Assembly: GCF_024137025.1 (NCBI RefSeq)
Contig: NZ_JAMYJR010000054.1
Coordinates: 20,673-84,672 of the forward strand
Length of the DNA stretch: 64,000 bases
From: Paractinoplanes aksuensis
GTDB lineage: Bacteria; Actinomycetota; Actinomycetes; Mycobacteriales; Micromonosporaceae
Reading direction: 5' to 3'
Below, piece by piece: positions 53,656 to 60,993 of the stretch. Position 1 is the first letter of the stretch. Each line of letters opens with the position of its first letter. The notes beneath the pieces are model-generated. The model searched no databases, had not been told where the DNA came from, and saw only the letters and a list, made by a program, of their open reading frames with translations. Made by a program: the position numbers and the translations under genes.

Positions 53656-53717
53656 CAGCGCTCGGTTGCAAGTCGGGTGAACCGGGGCGCATCTCTCTCA
53701 AGATCTCTTCAGGCGGG

Positions 53718-53756
53718 CCGACAGGCAGATGTCGGTGAGTCGTTCTGCCTGGGAGG
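53718..53756 (+). promoter_or_regulatory. Alternative hairpins before the second M23 gene
   Basis: CCGACA-GGCAGA-TGTCGG (53718-53735) and AGGCAGA...TCTGCCT (53723-53729 with 53744-53750) cannot form together. The second ends directly against the ribosome site GGGAGG (53751-53756). It could switch access to the ribosome site; this is inference from pairing. Confidence 0.4.
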
Positions 53757-53765
53757 TTGTGCCGC

Positions 53766-54662
53766 GTGGTGTTCCAAGCCGAGACCCGTTCCGCCGGGCA
53801 GCACCGCCGGGAACAGGCCGGGCGGCACCGCGCCCCGCGCACGCTGACCTCCGCCGACCTGGAGTCGGGTGCCCGCTCTTCCACGAGCCCTCTGCGCGGC
53901 GCCGCTTCTCTCACCAGTCCCCTGCGCAGCTTTCCTCCCTTCGCCAACCTCCTGCACAGCTTTTCCTCCGTCACCAATCCCCTGCGCAGTGATCGTGGCC
54001 GAGCCGTTCTGCTGACCGCCGCGCTCGCCAGCGCACTGGTCACCGGTGTGGCCGGTGGGACCGCGGCAGCAGCCGTCCGCTCGGCTGAGCCCGTCGCCGT
54101 CGTCGTGGCTACCCCCGCGCCCGAGCCCGAGACCACCGTCGAGGCCCCGGTCGCGCCGTGGAAGCCGCCGGCCTCGGGCGCCGCCGCCGGCGCCCCGCGC
54201 AAGGTCAAGCCGCGCGCCCTGGCCCCGGTCAAGGCCAAGGCGAAGACCCAGTCGGCCACGGGCTGGGTCAACCCGATGCCGTCGGGCCGGGTCACCTCGT
54301 GTTACGGACAGCGCTGGGGCCGCCTGCACGCGGGCGTCGACATCGCCGCCCCGCACGGCACCCCGATCCTGGCCGCGGGCCACGGCGTCGTCGTCCGGGC
54401 CGGTGAGGCCCAGGGCTACGGCCTCGCGGTGCTGATCGACCACGGCAACGGTTACCTCACCCACTACGGGCACATGTCCGCCATCGCCGTCCAGGAGGGC
54501 CAGCACGTCGAGGCCGGCGAGCAGATCGGCGACGAGGGCTCGACCGGCCACTCCACCGGACCTCACCTGCACTTCGAGGTCCACCAGGGCTTCTACAAGA
54601 ACCCCATCGAGCCCACAGCCTGGCTGCGCGAGCGCGGCGTCCCCGTCCCCGGCTGCGACTGA
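53766..54662 (+). CDS. M23 family metallopeptidase (second)
   Basis: A 298-residue paralogue with an unusual 75-residue hydrophilic N-terminus before the membrane helix (AVLLTAALASALVTGVAGG). That tail carries three or four SPLR-like repeats (TSPLRG, TSPLRS, ANLLHS, TNPLRS). A Pro/Ala/Lys-rich wall-spanning linker follows, then the LytM domain: His/Asp in LHAGVDIAAP and HxH in GPHLHFEVH. GTG 53766 is 9 nt after GGGAGG. Both peptidases end with similar LRERGV/LRQRGV segments. Confidence 0.9.
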   Translation: MVFQAETRSAGQHRREQAGRHRAPRTLTSADLESGARSSTSPLRGAASLTSPLRSFPPFANLLHSFSSVTNPLRSDRGRAVLLTAALASALVTGVAGGTAAAAVRSAEPVAVVVATPAPEPETTVEAPVAPWKPPASGAAAGAPRKVKPRALAPVKAKAKTQSATGWVNPMPSGRVTSCYGQRWGRLHAGVDIAAPHGTPILAAGHGVVVRAGEAQGYGLAVLIDHGNGYLTHYGHMSAIAVQEGQHVEAGEQIGDEGSTGHSTGPHLHFEVHQGFYKNPIEPTAWLRERGVPVPGCD

Positions 54663-54686
54663 CCCGAACCGGCCACGTTCGCTCCA

Positions 54687-54795
54687 CCCGCCCGGGCCGA
54701 CCACCCGCCCGGGCCCACCACCCGCCCGGGCCCACCACCCGCCGTTCCGCCCGGCCGGGCCGACCACCCGGCCGGGCCGACCACCCGCCGTTCCA
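54687..54795. repeat. 17-bp tandem repeats between the second M23 gene and pcrA
   Basis: Unit CCCGCCCGGGCCGACCA or its variant with CCCACCA is found at 54687-54703, 54704-54720 and 54721-54737, then longer variants with an inserted GCCGTTCC at 54738-54766 and 54784-54795, and a further unit at 54767-54783. The unit holds the palindrome GCCCGGGC. The array lies between convergent genes and may help end transcription. Confidence 0.85.
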
Positions 54796-54829
54796 CCCGG
54801 CCCGGCTGTTTTCGGCTCGACGCGGTTGG

Positions 54830-57247
54830 CTAGATCTTTTCGATCGGGGCGTGGCGCAGGATCAGCCACATCACCTGGTCGCCGAAGTCGACCTGGGCCC
54901 GGGCGCCCGGGCCCTGGCCCTCGACGGCCACCACGCGGCCCAGACCGTAGCGCTGGTGGTTGACGCGATCGCCCGCCGCCACCTTGGGCGCCTGCTGGCG
55001 CAGCTCGCTCGCGGTCGACAACTTGCTGGCGTCGATGCCGAGGCGGCTCGCCAGTTGCTGGGCCTTGGGCGTACCCCCGGAAAAACCGCCGCCGCGGGAC
55101 CGGTCGCCGCCACCGCGCCCGCCCACGCCGCCGCCCGTGCCCGACCACGAGGTGTAGGAACCGGCCGTGCGCTCCCAGCGGACCAGTTCGGTCGGCAGCT
55201 CGTCGGTGAACCGTGAGGGCGGGTTGTACTGCGGCTGGCCCCAGGCAGCCCGGGTCACCGCGCGGGACAGGTAGAGCCGCTGGCGGGCGCGGGTGATGCC
55301 CACGTAGGCCAGGCGGCGCTCCTCTTCCAGCTCGTTGTTGTCGCCGAGGGCGCGGGTGTGCGGGAAGACGCCGTCCTCGAGGCCGGTCAGGAAGACCACC
55401 GGGAACTCGAGGCCCTTGGCCGTGTGCAGCGTCATCAGCGTGACCACACCCTGGTGGTCGGGGTCGTCGTCGGGCAGCTGGTCGGCGTCGGCCACCAGCG
55501 CCACCTGTTCGAGGAAGCCGGCCAGGGTGGCCGCGGGGGCCTCGTCGTTCTCGTCGGCCTGGGCCTCGACCCGCTCGGTGTACTCGCGGGCGACGCTCAC
55601 GAGCTCTTGCAGGTTCTCGACGCGGCCCTGGTCTTGCGGGTCGAGGCTCTCTTCGAGCTCGGAGAGCAGACCGGAACGCTGGAGCGCGACCTCGAGCACC
55701 TCTTCCGGCGGGGCCGTGGCGGACATCTCGCGCAGGTCGTCGAGCAGCTGGACGAAGTCGCCGATGCTGTTGGCGGCCCGGGTCGAGATGCCGGGCGCGT
55801 CCTTGGCGTGGCGCAGGGCCTGGCCGAACGAGATGCGGTCGCGGCTCGACAGCGCCTCGACGCAGGCCTCGGCCCGATCGCCGATGCCGCGCTTGGGGGT
55901 GTTGAGCACGCGGCGGATGCTCACCGTGTCGTCGTCGTTGACCACCGACCGCAGATAGGCCAGCGCGTCGCGGACCTCTTTGCGCTCGTAGAACCGGACG
56001 CCGCCGACCACCTTGTAGGGCAGGCCGACCCGGATGAACACCTCTTCGAAGACGCGGGACTGCGCGTTGGTGCGGTAGAAGACCGCAACATCACCCGGGC
56101 GTACGCCGTCCCGGTCACCCAGCCGGTCGATCTCGCGGGCCACCCAGTCGGCCTCGGCGTGCTCGGTGTCGGCCACGTAGCCGACGATCTGCTCACCGGC
56201 GCCCTGATCGCTCCAGAGCCGCTTGGGCTTGCGGGAGGTGTTGCGGTCGATCACGGCGTTGGCCGCGGACAGGATCGTCTGGGTCGAGCGGTAGTTCTGC
56301 TCGAGCAGGATCGTGCGCGCGTCGGGGTAGTCGCGCTCGAACTCGAGGATGTTGCGGATGGTGGCGCCGCGGAACGCGTAGATCGACTGGTCGGCGTCAC
56401 CCACCACACACAGCTCGGCCGGCTCGACCTCCCCGCCCTTCACACCCACCAGCTCCTTCACCAGCATGTACTGCGCGTGGTTGGTGTCCTGGTATTCGTC
56501 GACCATGACGTGGCGGAAGCGGCGACGATAAGCCTCGGCAACGTGCGGGTGCGACTGGAACAGGTGGACGGTGGCCATGATGATGTCGTCGAAGTCGAGC
56601 GCGTGGGCCTCGCGGAGGCGGCGCTGATACAACTCGTACGCCTCGGCGACTGCCCGTTCGTTGGGGCCCTTGGCCTTGTCCTTGAACTCTTCCGGCTCGA
56701 CCAGCTCGTTCTTGAGGTTGGAGACCTGGGCGGCCAGGCTGCGCGCGGAGTACCGCTTGGGGTCGAGGTCGAGCTCGCGGATCACCAACGTCATCAGGCG
56801 GCGCGAGTCGTCGGCGTCGTAGATCGAGAAAGTGCTCTTGAGCCCGGCATGCTCGTGTTCGGCGCGCAGGATGCGTACGCAAGCCGAGTGGAACGTCGAA
56901 ACCCACATGAGCCGGGCCCGCGGGCCGACGAGCTGGGCCACCCGCTCTTTCATCTCGCCCGCGGCCTTGTTGGTGAACGTGATCGCGATGATCTGGCCCG
57001 GGTGGACGTCGCGCTCGGCCAGCAGATAGGCGATGCGATGGGTGAGCACCCGCGTCTTGCCCGAGCCGGCGCCGGCCACGATGAGCAGCGGCGTGCCGGC
57101 ATGGGTGACGGCGTCGCGCTGGGGGCCGTTGAGACCGGTCAGCAGCGCCTCGGGATCCCGCTTCGGGCGGGGCCGGGCCTCGGCGGGCGGACGGGTGGCA
57201 GGCACCGCGAACAGGGTGCCGTCGGGGGTTTCGGAAGTAGGTCGCAT
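54830..57247 (-). CDS. pcrA: ATP-dependent DNA helicase PcrA/UvrD
   Basis: An 805-residue superfamily 1A 3'-5' helicase for repair and replication. Motifs in order: GLNGPQRDAV, Walker A VAGAGSGKT, ITFTNKAAGEM, Walker B VDEYQDTN, GDADQSIYAFRGA, LEQNYRST, TLHTAKGLEFPVVF and YVGITRARQRL. A Gly-rich linker (GTGGGVGGRGGGDRSRGGG) leads to the C-terminal Tudor-like domain that contacts RNA polymerase. ATG 57247 is chosen because the frame to 57280 overlaps the DNA-damage promoter. With TAGACT ending 10 nt upstream, the message is nearly leaderless. Confidence 0.97.
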   Translation of the reverse strand: MRPTSETPDGTLFAVPATRPPAEARPRPKRDPEALLTGLNGPQRDAVTHAGTPLLIVAGAGSGKTRVLTHRIAYLLAERDVHPGQIIAITFTNKAAGEMKERVAQLVGPRARLMWVSTFHSACVRILRAEHEHAGLKSTFSIYDADDSRRLMTLVIRELDLDPKRYSARSLAAQVSNLKNELVEPEEFKDKAKGPNERAVAEAYELYQRRLREAHALDFDDIIMATVHLFQSHPHVAEAYRRRFRHVMVDEYQDTNHAQYMLVKELVGVKGGEVEPAELCVVGDADQSIYAFRGATIRNILEFERDYPDARTILLEQNYRSTQTILSAANAVIDRNTSRKPKRLWSDQGAGEQIVGYVADTEHAEADWVAREIDRLGDRDGVRPGDVAVFYRTNAQSRVFEEVFIRVGLPYKVVGGVRFYERKEVRDALAYLRSVVNDDDTVSIRRVLNTPKRGIGDRAEACVEALSSRDRISFGQALRHAKDAPGISTRAANSIGDFVQLLDDLREMSATAPPEEVLEVALQRSGLLSELEESLDPQDQGRVENLQELVSVAREYTERVEAQADENDEAPAATLAGFLEQVALVADADQLPDDDPDHQGVVTLMTLHTAKGLEFPVVFLTGLEDGVFPHTRALGDNNELEEERRLAYVGITRARQRLYLSRAVTRAAWGQPQYNPPSRFTDELPTELVRWERTAGSYTSWSGTGGGVGGRGGGDRSRGGGFSGGTPKAQQLASRLGIDASKLSTASELRQQAPKVAAGDRVNHQRYGLGRVVAVEGQGPGARAQVDFGDQVMWLILRHAPIEKI

Positions 57248-57257
57248 CGCGGGCGCA

Positions 57258-57280
57258 AGTCTATGCCGACCCACCGACAA
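57258..57280 (-). promoter_or_regulatory. PafBC-type DNA-damage promoter of pcrA
   Basis: On the minus strand: TTGTCGGTG, eight bases, TAGACT. It fits the RecA-NDp/PafBC consensus completely, including the first T. The mfd promoter shares its first six spacer bases (GGTCGG). The -10 ends 10 nt before ATG 57247. Confidence 0.88.
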
Positions 57281-57309
57281 GAATCCTCCGCCGCACAGAC
57301 GCCCACTGG

Positions 57310-57318
57310 TTATCCACA
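57310..57318 (+). promoter_or_regulatory. DnaA-box-like 9-mer
   Basis: TTATCCACA matches the consensus DnaA box exactly. It lies between the divergent pcrA and 5'-nucleotidase genes, 30 nt upstream of the pcrA promoter element. It is a single copy, so not an origin; possible DnaA control of pcrA or chance. Confidence 0.4.
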
Positions 57319-57393
57319 GGGCATAGCGCCCACCAGCATCTATGCATCAGGCTGTCGGAGTTGACCGGACACTCGATCGAGGGAAAGAACATC

Positions 57394-59244
57394 ATGGATC
57401 GTTCCCGTCGCCGGACCGTGCTGCGTCACCTCGCGGCACCGGCCCTGGCCCTGGCCGTGGTCGCTGCCCTGCCGCTGGCCTCCAGCCCCGCGCAACCGGC
57501 GGCCGCCGCGCCGCCCGAGTTCCAGTCCGTAAGCGTCAACTACGGGCTGCCCAAGGGCACGACCGTCAAAGGTCAGTTCCTCAGTTACAACGACTTCCAC
57601 GGCGCGATCGACCCGCCGTCGGGCAGCGGGGCGGTCGTCAACGCCTCCGGCACGTCGACCCCGGCCGGTGGCGTGGAGTACCTGGCCACGTACCTCAAGA
57701 AGCTGCGGGCCGAGGCCAAGGCCGAGGGTCGTCAGACGGTGACCGTCGGGGCCGGTGACCTCGTGGGGGCGACCCCGCTGGTCAGCGCCGCGTTCCACGA
57801 CGAGCCCACGATCGAGCTCATGAACCAGGTCGGCCTGCAGGTCAGCTCCGTCGGCAACCACGAGTTCGACGAGGGCGTGGCCGAGCTGATCCGCCTGCAG
57901 CGCGGCGGCTGCCACCCGACCGACGGCTGCCAGGACGGCGACGGTTTCGGCGGGGCGAAGTTCACCTACCTCGCCGCCAACACGATCAACAAGAAGACCG
58001 GCCTGCCGATCCTGCCCCCGATCGACATCAAGATCATCAACGGCGTGCCGGTCGGTTTCGTCGGCCTGACGCTCGAGGGCACCGCGGCCATCGTCAACCC
58101 GGCCGGCATCCAGAACGTGCGTTTCGCCGACGAGATCGAGACGGCCAACAAGTGGGGCAACGTGCTCAAGCTGCTCGGCGTCAAGGCGCAGGTGCTGCTC
58201 GTGCACGAGGGCGGCTCGCAGGCCACGGCCACCCCGACGCCCGGGGTCAGCGACTGCACCGGCTTCACCGGCCCCATCGTGCCGATCGTGGCCGGGCTCA
58301 ACCCCGAGTTCGGGCTGGTCGTCAGCGGCCACACCCACCGGTTCTACTCGTGCTCGCTGCCCAACAAGAAGGGCACGTCGGTCGTCACCAGCGCCGGCAC
58401 CAACGGCCAGCTCATCACCGACACCGACTGGTCGATCGACCGGCGCACCGGCCGGTTCGCCGAGATCACGGCCAAGAACGTGATCGTCGAGAACGGTGTG
58501 CCCGACGGCAACGGCGGCTGGCAGCGCGACGCGAACGGCGTCTTCCTGAAGAACCCGGCCACGGTCGACGCCGGGGCCAAGAAGGTCGCCGACAAATACC
58601 GTACGGCGGTCGCGCCGATCGCCAACCGGGTCGTCGGCCGCATCACCGCCGACATCACCCGCACCGCCACCCCGGCCGGCGAGAGTCCGCTGGGTGACGT
58701 GATCGCCGACGCCCAACTGGCCCGCACCACGGGCGAGGGCGCTCAGATCGCGCTGATGAACCCGGGCGGCATCCGGGCCGACTTCGACGCCGAGGCCTCG
58801 GCCGGCGGCGAGGCCAACGGCGAGATCACGTATGGCGAGGCGTTCACCGTCCAGCCGTTCAACAACCTGGTGGTCACCCAGACCTTCACCGGCGCGCAGC
58901 TCAAAGAGGCGCTCGAGCAGCAGTTCGTCGGCTACAACGGCCAGACCACGACGAAGATCCTGCAGGTCTCGGCCGGTTTCACCTACACGTGGAGCGCCTC
59001 GGCCCCGCTCGGCTCCAAGATCTCGAACCTGGCCCTGAACGGCACCCCCATCGACCCGGCCGCCTCCTACAAGGTGACAACCAACGACTTCCTGGCCAAC
59101 GGCGGTGACGGCTTCTCGGCCCTGACCGCCGGCACGGGCCGCGTCACCGCCCCCGGCTTCGACATCGACGCCCTGGTCGCCTACCTGGGCGCCGGCGACC
59201 CGGTCGCCCCCGGCCCCGCCAACCGCATCAGCACCATCGCCTAG
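57394..59244 (+). CDS. Secreted 5'-nucleotidase / bifunctional metallophosphatase
   Basis: A 616-residue secreted enzyme. The signal peptide ends about AAAAPPE. The calcineurin-like domain has metal motifs SYNDFHGAID, VGAGDLVGATP, VGNHEFDEG, LLVHEGG and VSGHTHR. The C-terminal nucleotide-binding domain has NPGGIRADF, VQPFNNLVV and NDFLANGGDGF. It hydrolyses extracellular nucleotides for purine and phosphate salvage. Four Cys residues (GGCHPTDGC, DCTGF, YSCSL) could form disulfides. ATG 57394 has GAGGGAAAG upstream. It is divergent from pcrA. Confidence 0.95.
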   Translation: MDRSRRRTVLRHLAAPALALAVVAALPLASSPAQPAAAAPPEFQSVSVNYGLPKGTTVKGQFLSYNDFHGAIDPPSGSGAVVNASGTSTPAGGVEYLATYLKKLRAEAKAEGRQTVTVGAGDLVGATPLVSAAFHDEPTIELMNQVGLQVSSVGNHEFDEGVAELIRLQRGGCHPTDGCQDGDGFGGAKFTYLAANTINKKTGLPILPPIDIKIINGVPVGFVGLTLEGTAAIVNPAGIQNVRFADEIETANKWGNVLKLLGVKAQVLLVHEGGSQATATPTPGVSDCTGFTGPIVPIVAGLNPEFGLVVSGHTHRFYSCSLPNKKGTSVVTSAGTNGQLITDTDWSIDRRTGRFAEITAKNVIVENGVPDGNGGWQRDANGVFLKNPATVDAGAKKVADKYRTAVAPIANRVVGRITADITRTATPAGESPLGDVIADAQLARTTGEGAQIALMNPGGIRADFDAEASAGGEANGEITYGEAFTVQPFNNLVVTQTFTGAQLKEALEQQFVGYNGQTTTKILQVSAGFTYTWSASAPLGSKISNLALNGTPIDPAASYKVTTNDFLANGGDGFSALTAGTGRVTAPGFDIDALVAYLGAGDPVAPGPANRISTIA

Positions 59245-59298
59245 TCACTCCGTGGAGCGGCCTGCTGCGCAGGCCGTCCCACAGATCGGGCGGTTTTC

Positions 59299-59328
59299 TT
59301 GCGTCGCTGTTCCGAGCGGGGGCATACT
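59299..59328 (+). promoter_or_regulatory. Promoter of the chorismate mutase leader
   Basis: TTGCGT (59299-59304), 18 nt, CATACT (59323-59328). The transcription start expected about 7 nt later coincides with the GTG of the leader peptide at 59336, so the leader peptide mRNA is probably leaderless. Confidence 0.6.
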
Positions 59329-59335
59329 CGGCAGC

Positions 59336-59401
59336 GTGATCCAGCAGGCGCGATTTTATGGCTACGGCACCGGGGCTCCGGCGACCGTAGGCTGCGTCTG
59401 A
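59336..59401 (+). CDS. Phe/Tyr leader peptide of chorismate mutase
   Basis: A 21-codon reading frame, GTG to TGA, with FYGY (Phe and two Tyr codons, 59354-59365) in its first half. It is followed by an intrinsic-type terminator and chorismate mutase, the branch enzyme for Phe and Tyr. The regulated amino acids are thus the ones encoded. Ribosome stalling at FYGY would leave CCGGGGCT (59370-59377) free. Too short for any domain; function is from coding itself. Confidence 0.7.
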   Translation: MIQQARFYGYGTGAPATVGCV

Positions 59402-59447
59402 ACGACAGACCTACGTCAAGCCCCGGGCCTTCCCGCCCGGGGCTTGA
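59370..59447 (+). promoter_or_regulatory. Transcription attenuator: antiterminator and terminator hairpins
   Basis: Terminator: a 12-bp perfect stem, 59416-59427 with 59436-59447 (TCAAGCCCCGGG), 8-nt loop, no strong T-tract. Antiterminator: CCGGGGCT (59370-59377) is fully complementary to AGCCCCGG (59419-59426), the left terminator arm. A third hairpin (GTAGG 59387-59391 with CCTAC 59410-59414, plus TCTG/CAGA inside) lies between. The two large pairings exclude each other, as in classical attenuators. Confidence 0.7.
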
Positions 59448-59496
59448 TGCTGCCCGGGCCGGCTCGACCGGAGCGCCAGCACCCGAGGAGCACGAC

Positions 59497-59796
59497 ATGA
59501 GCGCCGACACGACGACGAAGACGGACCAGAACACCGGCACCGCCGAGCCCCTGGCCGCCGAGGAGATCCGCGCCATCCGCGAACGCATCGACGAGATCGA
59601 CCAGCAGCTCATCGACCTCTGGCAGGAACGGGCCCGCCTCTCCCAAACCGTCGGCAAGACCCGCATGGCCAGCGGCGGCACCCGCCTGGTCCTCTCCCGC
59701 GAACGCGAGATCGTCGAACGCTTCCGCGAGGCCCTGGGCCCCGACGGCGCCCAGGTCGCCCTGATGATCCTCCGCGCCGGCCGCGGCCCCCTCTAG
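59497..59796 (+). CDS. Chorismate mutase (AroQ type)
   Basis: A 99-residue all-helical chorismate mutase (chorismate to prephenate), the first step toward Phe and Tyr. AroQ pattern: IRAIRERIDEIDQQLIDLWQERARLSQTVGKTRMASG, with active-site Arg and Lys, and the second helix LSREREIVERFREALG. No signal peptide, so cytosolic; small stand-alone forms need DAHP synthase for full activity in mycobacteria. ATG 59497 has GAGGAG 6 nt upstream. Expression is probably set by the Phe/Tyr attenuator directly upstream. Confidence 0.93.
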   Translation: MSADTTTKTDQNTGTAEPLAAEEIRAIRERIDEIDQQLIDLWQERARLSQTVGKTRMASGGTRLVLSREREIVERFREALGPDGAQVALMILRAGRGPL

Positions 59797-59936
59797 ATCT
59801 AGAGAAAGAGCCGGGCCAACGCCACGGCCCGACGTGATCGTCGAGGTCAGCGCGATCGAGCTGCTCAGAAACGGTACTCATTGGATCGCCCGCCCGCTGC
59901 TAAGAATTCGCCGTCGCGCCGTTACCAACCAGCCCG

Positions 59937-60920
59937 TCAGAAGCGGCGCATCACGTGGCGGACTTCGGCGTAGTGGCAGGCGCTGGGGTGGGAGCTGCGT
60001 TGGCGAATCTCGAGCAGGGGCTCGTGGTCGGCGCAGCCTGGTTGGGCCTTCCAGCAGCGGGTGCGGAAGCGGCAACCCGAAGGTGGGTCGGCTGGGGACG
60101 GCACGTCGCCTTCGAGCATGATGTGGTCGCGGCGGCCTCGTAGGCGGGGGTCGGGGACGGGGACTGCCGACAGCAGGGCCTGCGTGTACGGGTGGGTGGG
60201 CTGTTCGTAGATCGCGGCGTGGTTGCCGGTTTCGACGATTTTTCCCAGGTACATGACGGCCACCCGGTCGGAGATGTGGCGGACCACCGACAGGTCGTGG
60301 GCGATGAAGACGTACGCCAGTCCCAGTTCTCTTTGCAGTCCTTCCAGCAGGTTGATGACCTGGGCCTGGATGGAGACGTCCAATGCGGACACCGGCTCGT
60401 CGCAGACGATGATTTCGGGGCGCAGGGCCAGGGCCCTCGCTATGCCGATGCGCTGGCGTTGGCCGCCGGAGAACTGGTGCGGGTAGCGGTTGATGTGGTC
60501 GGGATTCAGGCCGACGATGTCCAGCAGCTCTTGCACCGCGCGGGCCTTGCCGTACTGCGGTACCGCGTCGCGGTGGATGTCGTACGGTTCGCCGATGATG
60601 TCGCCGACCGTCATCCGGGGGTTGAGTGACGTGTACGGGTCTTGCAGCACCATCTGGATGTTGCGGCGGGACCGGCGCAGGGCCGCGCCGCCGAGGCGGG
60701 TGAGGTCCTCACCGCGTACGCGAATTTCGCCCTGGGTCGGTTTTTCCAGGCCGACCAGCAGTTTGGCCAGCGTCGACTTGCCGCAGCCGGATTCGCCGAC
60801 GATGCCCAGGGTCTCGCCTCGGCGCAGTTGCAGGTCGACGCCGTCGACCGCCCGCACCGCGCCCTTGCGGGCCTTGAAGTGTTTGACCAGGCCCCGCGTC
60901 TCGAGCACGACGTCAGACAC
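59937..60920 (-). CDS. oppF: Oligopeptide ABC transporter ATP-binding protein (OppF-like)
   Basis: A 327-residue ABC ATPase of the Opp/Dpp importer group: Walker A GESGCGKST, signature FSGGQRQRIGIARAL, Walker B IIVCDEPVSALD, H-loop FIAHDLSVV. The C-terminal oligo_HPY region (PHPYTQALLSAVPVPDP, then SGCRFRTRCWKAQPGC) with Cys residues typical for an Fe-S-like motif. GTG 60920 has GGGAGG 6 nt upstream; the open frame to 61073 is spurious. Last gene of the importer operon. Confidence 0.93.
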   Translation of the reverse strand: MSDVVLETRGLVKHFKARKGAVRAVDGVDLQLRRGETLGIVGESGCGKSTLAKLLVGLEKPTQGEIRVRGEDLTRLGGAALRRSRRNIQMVLQDPYTSLNPRMTVGDIIGEPYDIHRDAVPQYGKARAVQELLDIVGLNPDHINRYPHQFSGGQRQRIGIARALALRPEIIVCDEPVSALDVSIQAQVINLLEGLQRELGLAYVFIAHDLSVVRHISDRVAVMYLGKIVETGNHAAIYEQPTHPYTQALLSAVPVPDPRLRGRRDHIMLEGDVPSPADPPSGCRFRTRCWKAQPGCADHEPLLEIRQRSSHPSACHYAEVRHVMRRF

Positions 60921-60993
60921 CGAGGGCCTCCCGGACGAAAAAGGCGAGGAGGACGAAGAGAACGAGTCAGACACCGAGGACCTCGCGGACGAA
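60912..60993 (-). repeat. 28-bp duplication at the oppD-oppF junction
   Basis: 60912-60939 and 60966-60993 are near-identical (26 of 28 bases; GTCAGACACCGAGG core). The second copy encodes the last residues of OppD and its stop; the first covers the oppF start and its upstream site. It looks like a local duplication that created the 46-nt spacer. Confidence 0.8.

Noticed and set aside
52482..53766. ydaO (c-di-AMP) riboswitch before either M23 gene
   Set aside because: Looked for the conserved GGGGTGAATC-like and CCGGGGGAACC-like blocks. Only a partial GGGTGAACCGGGGC near 53676 was seen, without the paired elements.
53428..53847. Plus-strand frame across the repeat region before the second M23 gene
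   Set aside because: Its sequence is made of the DNA repeats, has no family features and overlaps the supported M23 start.
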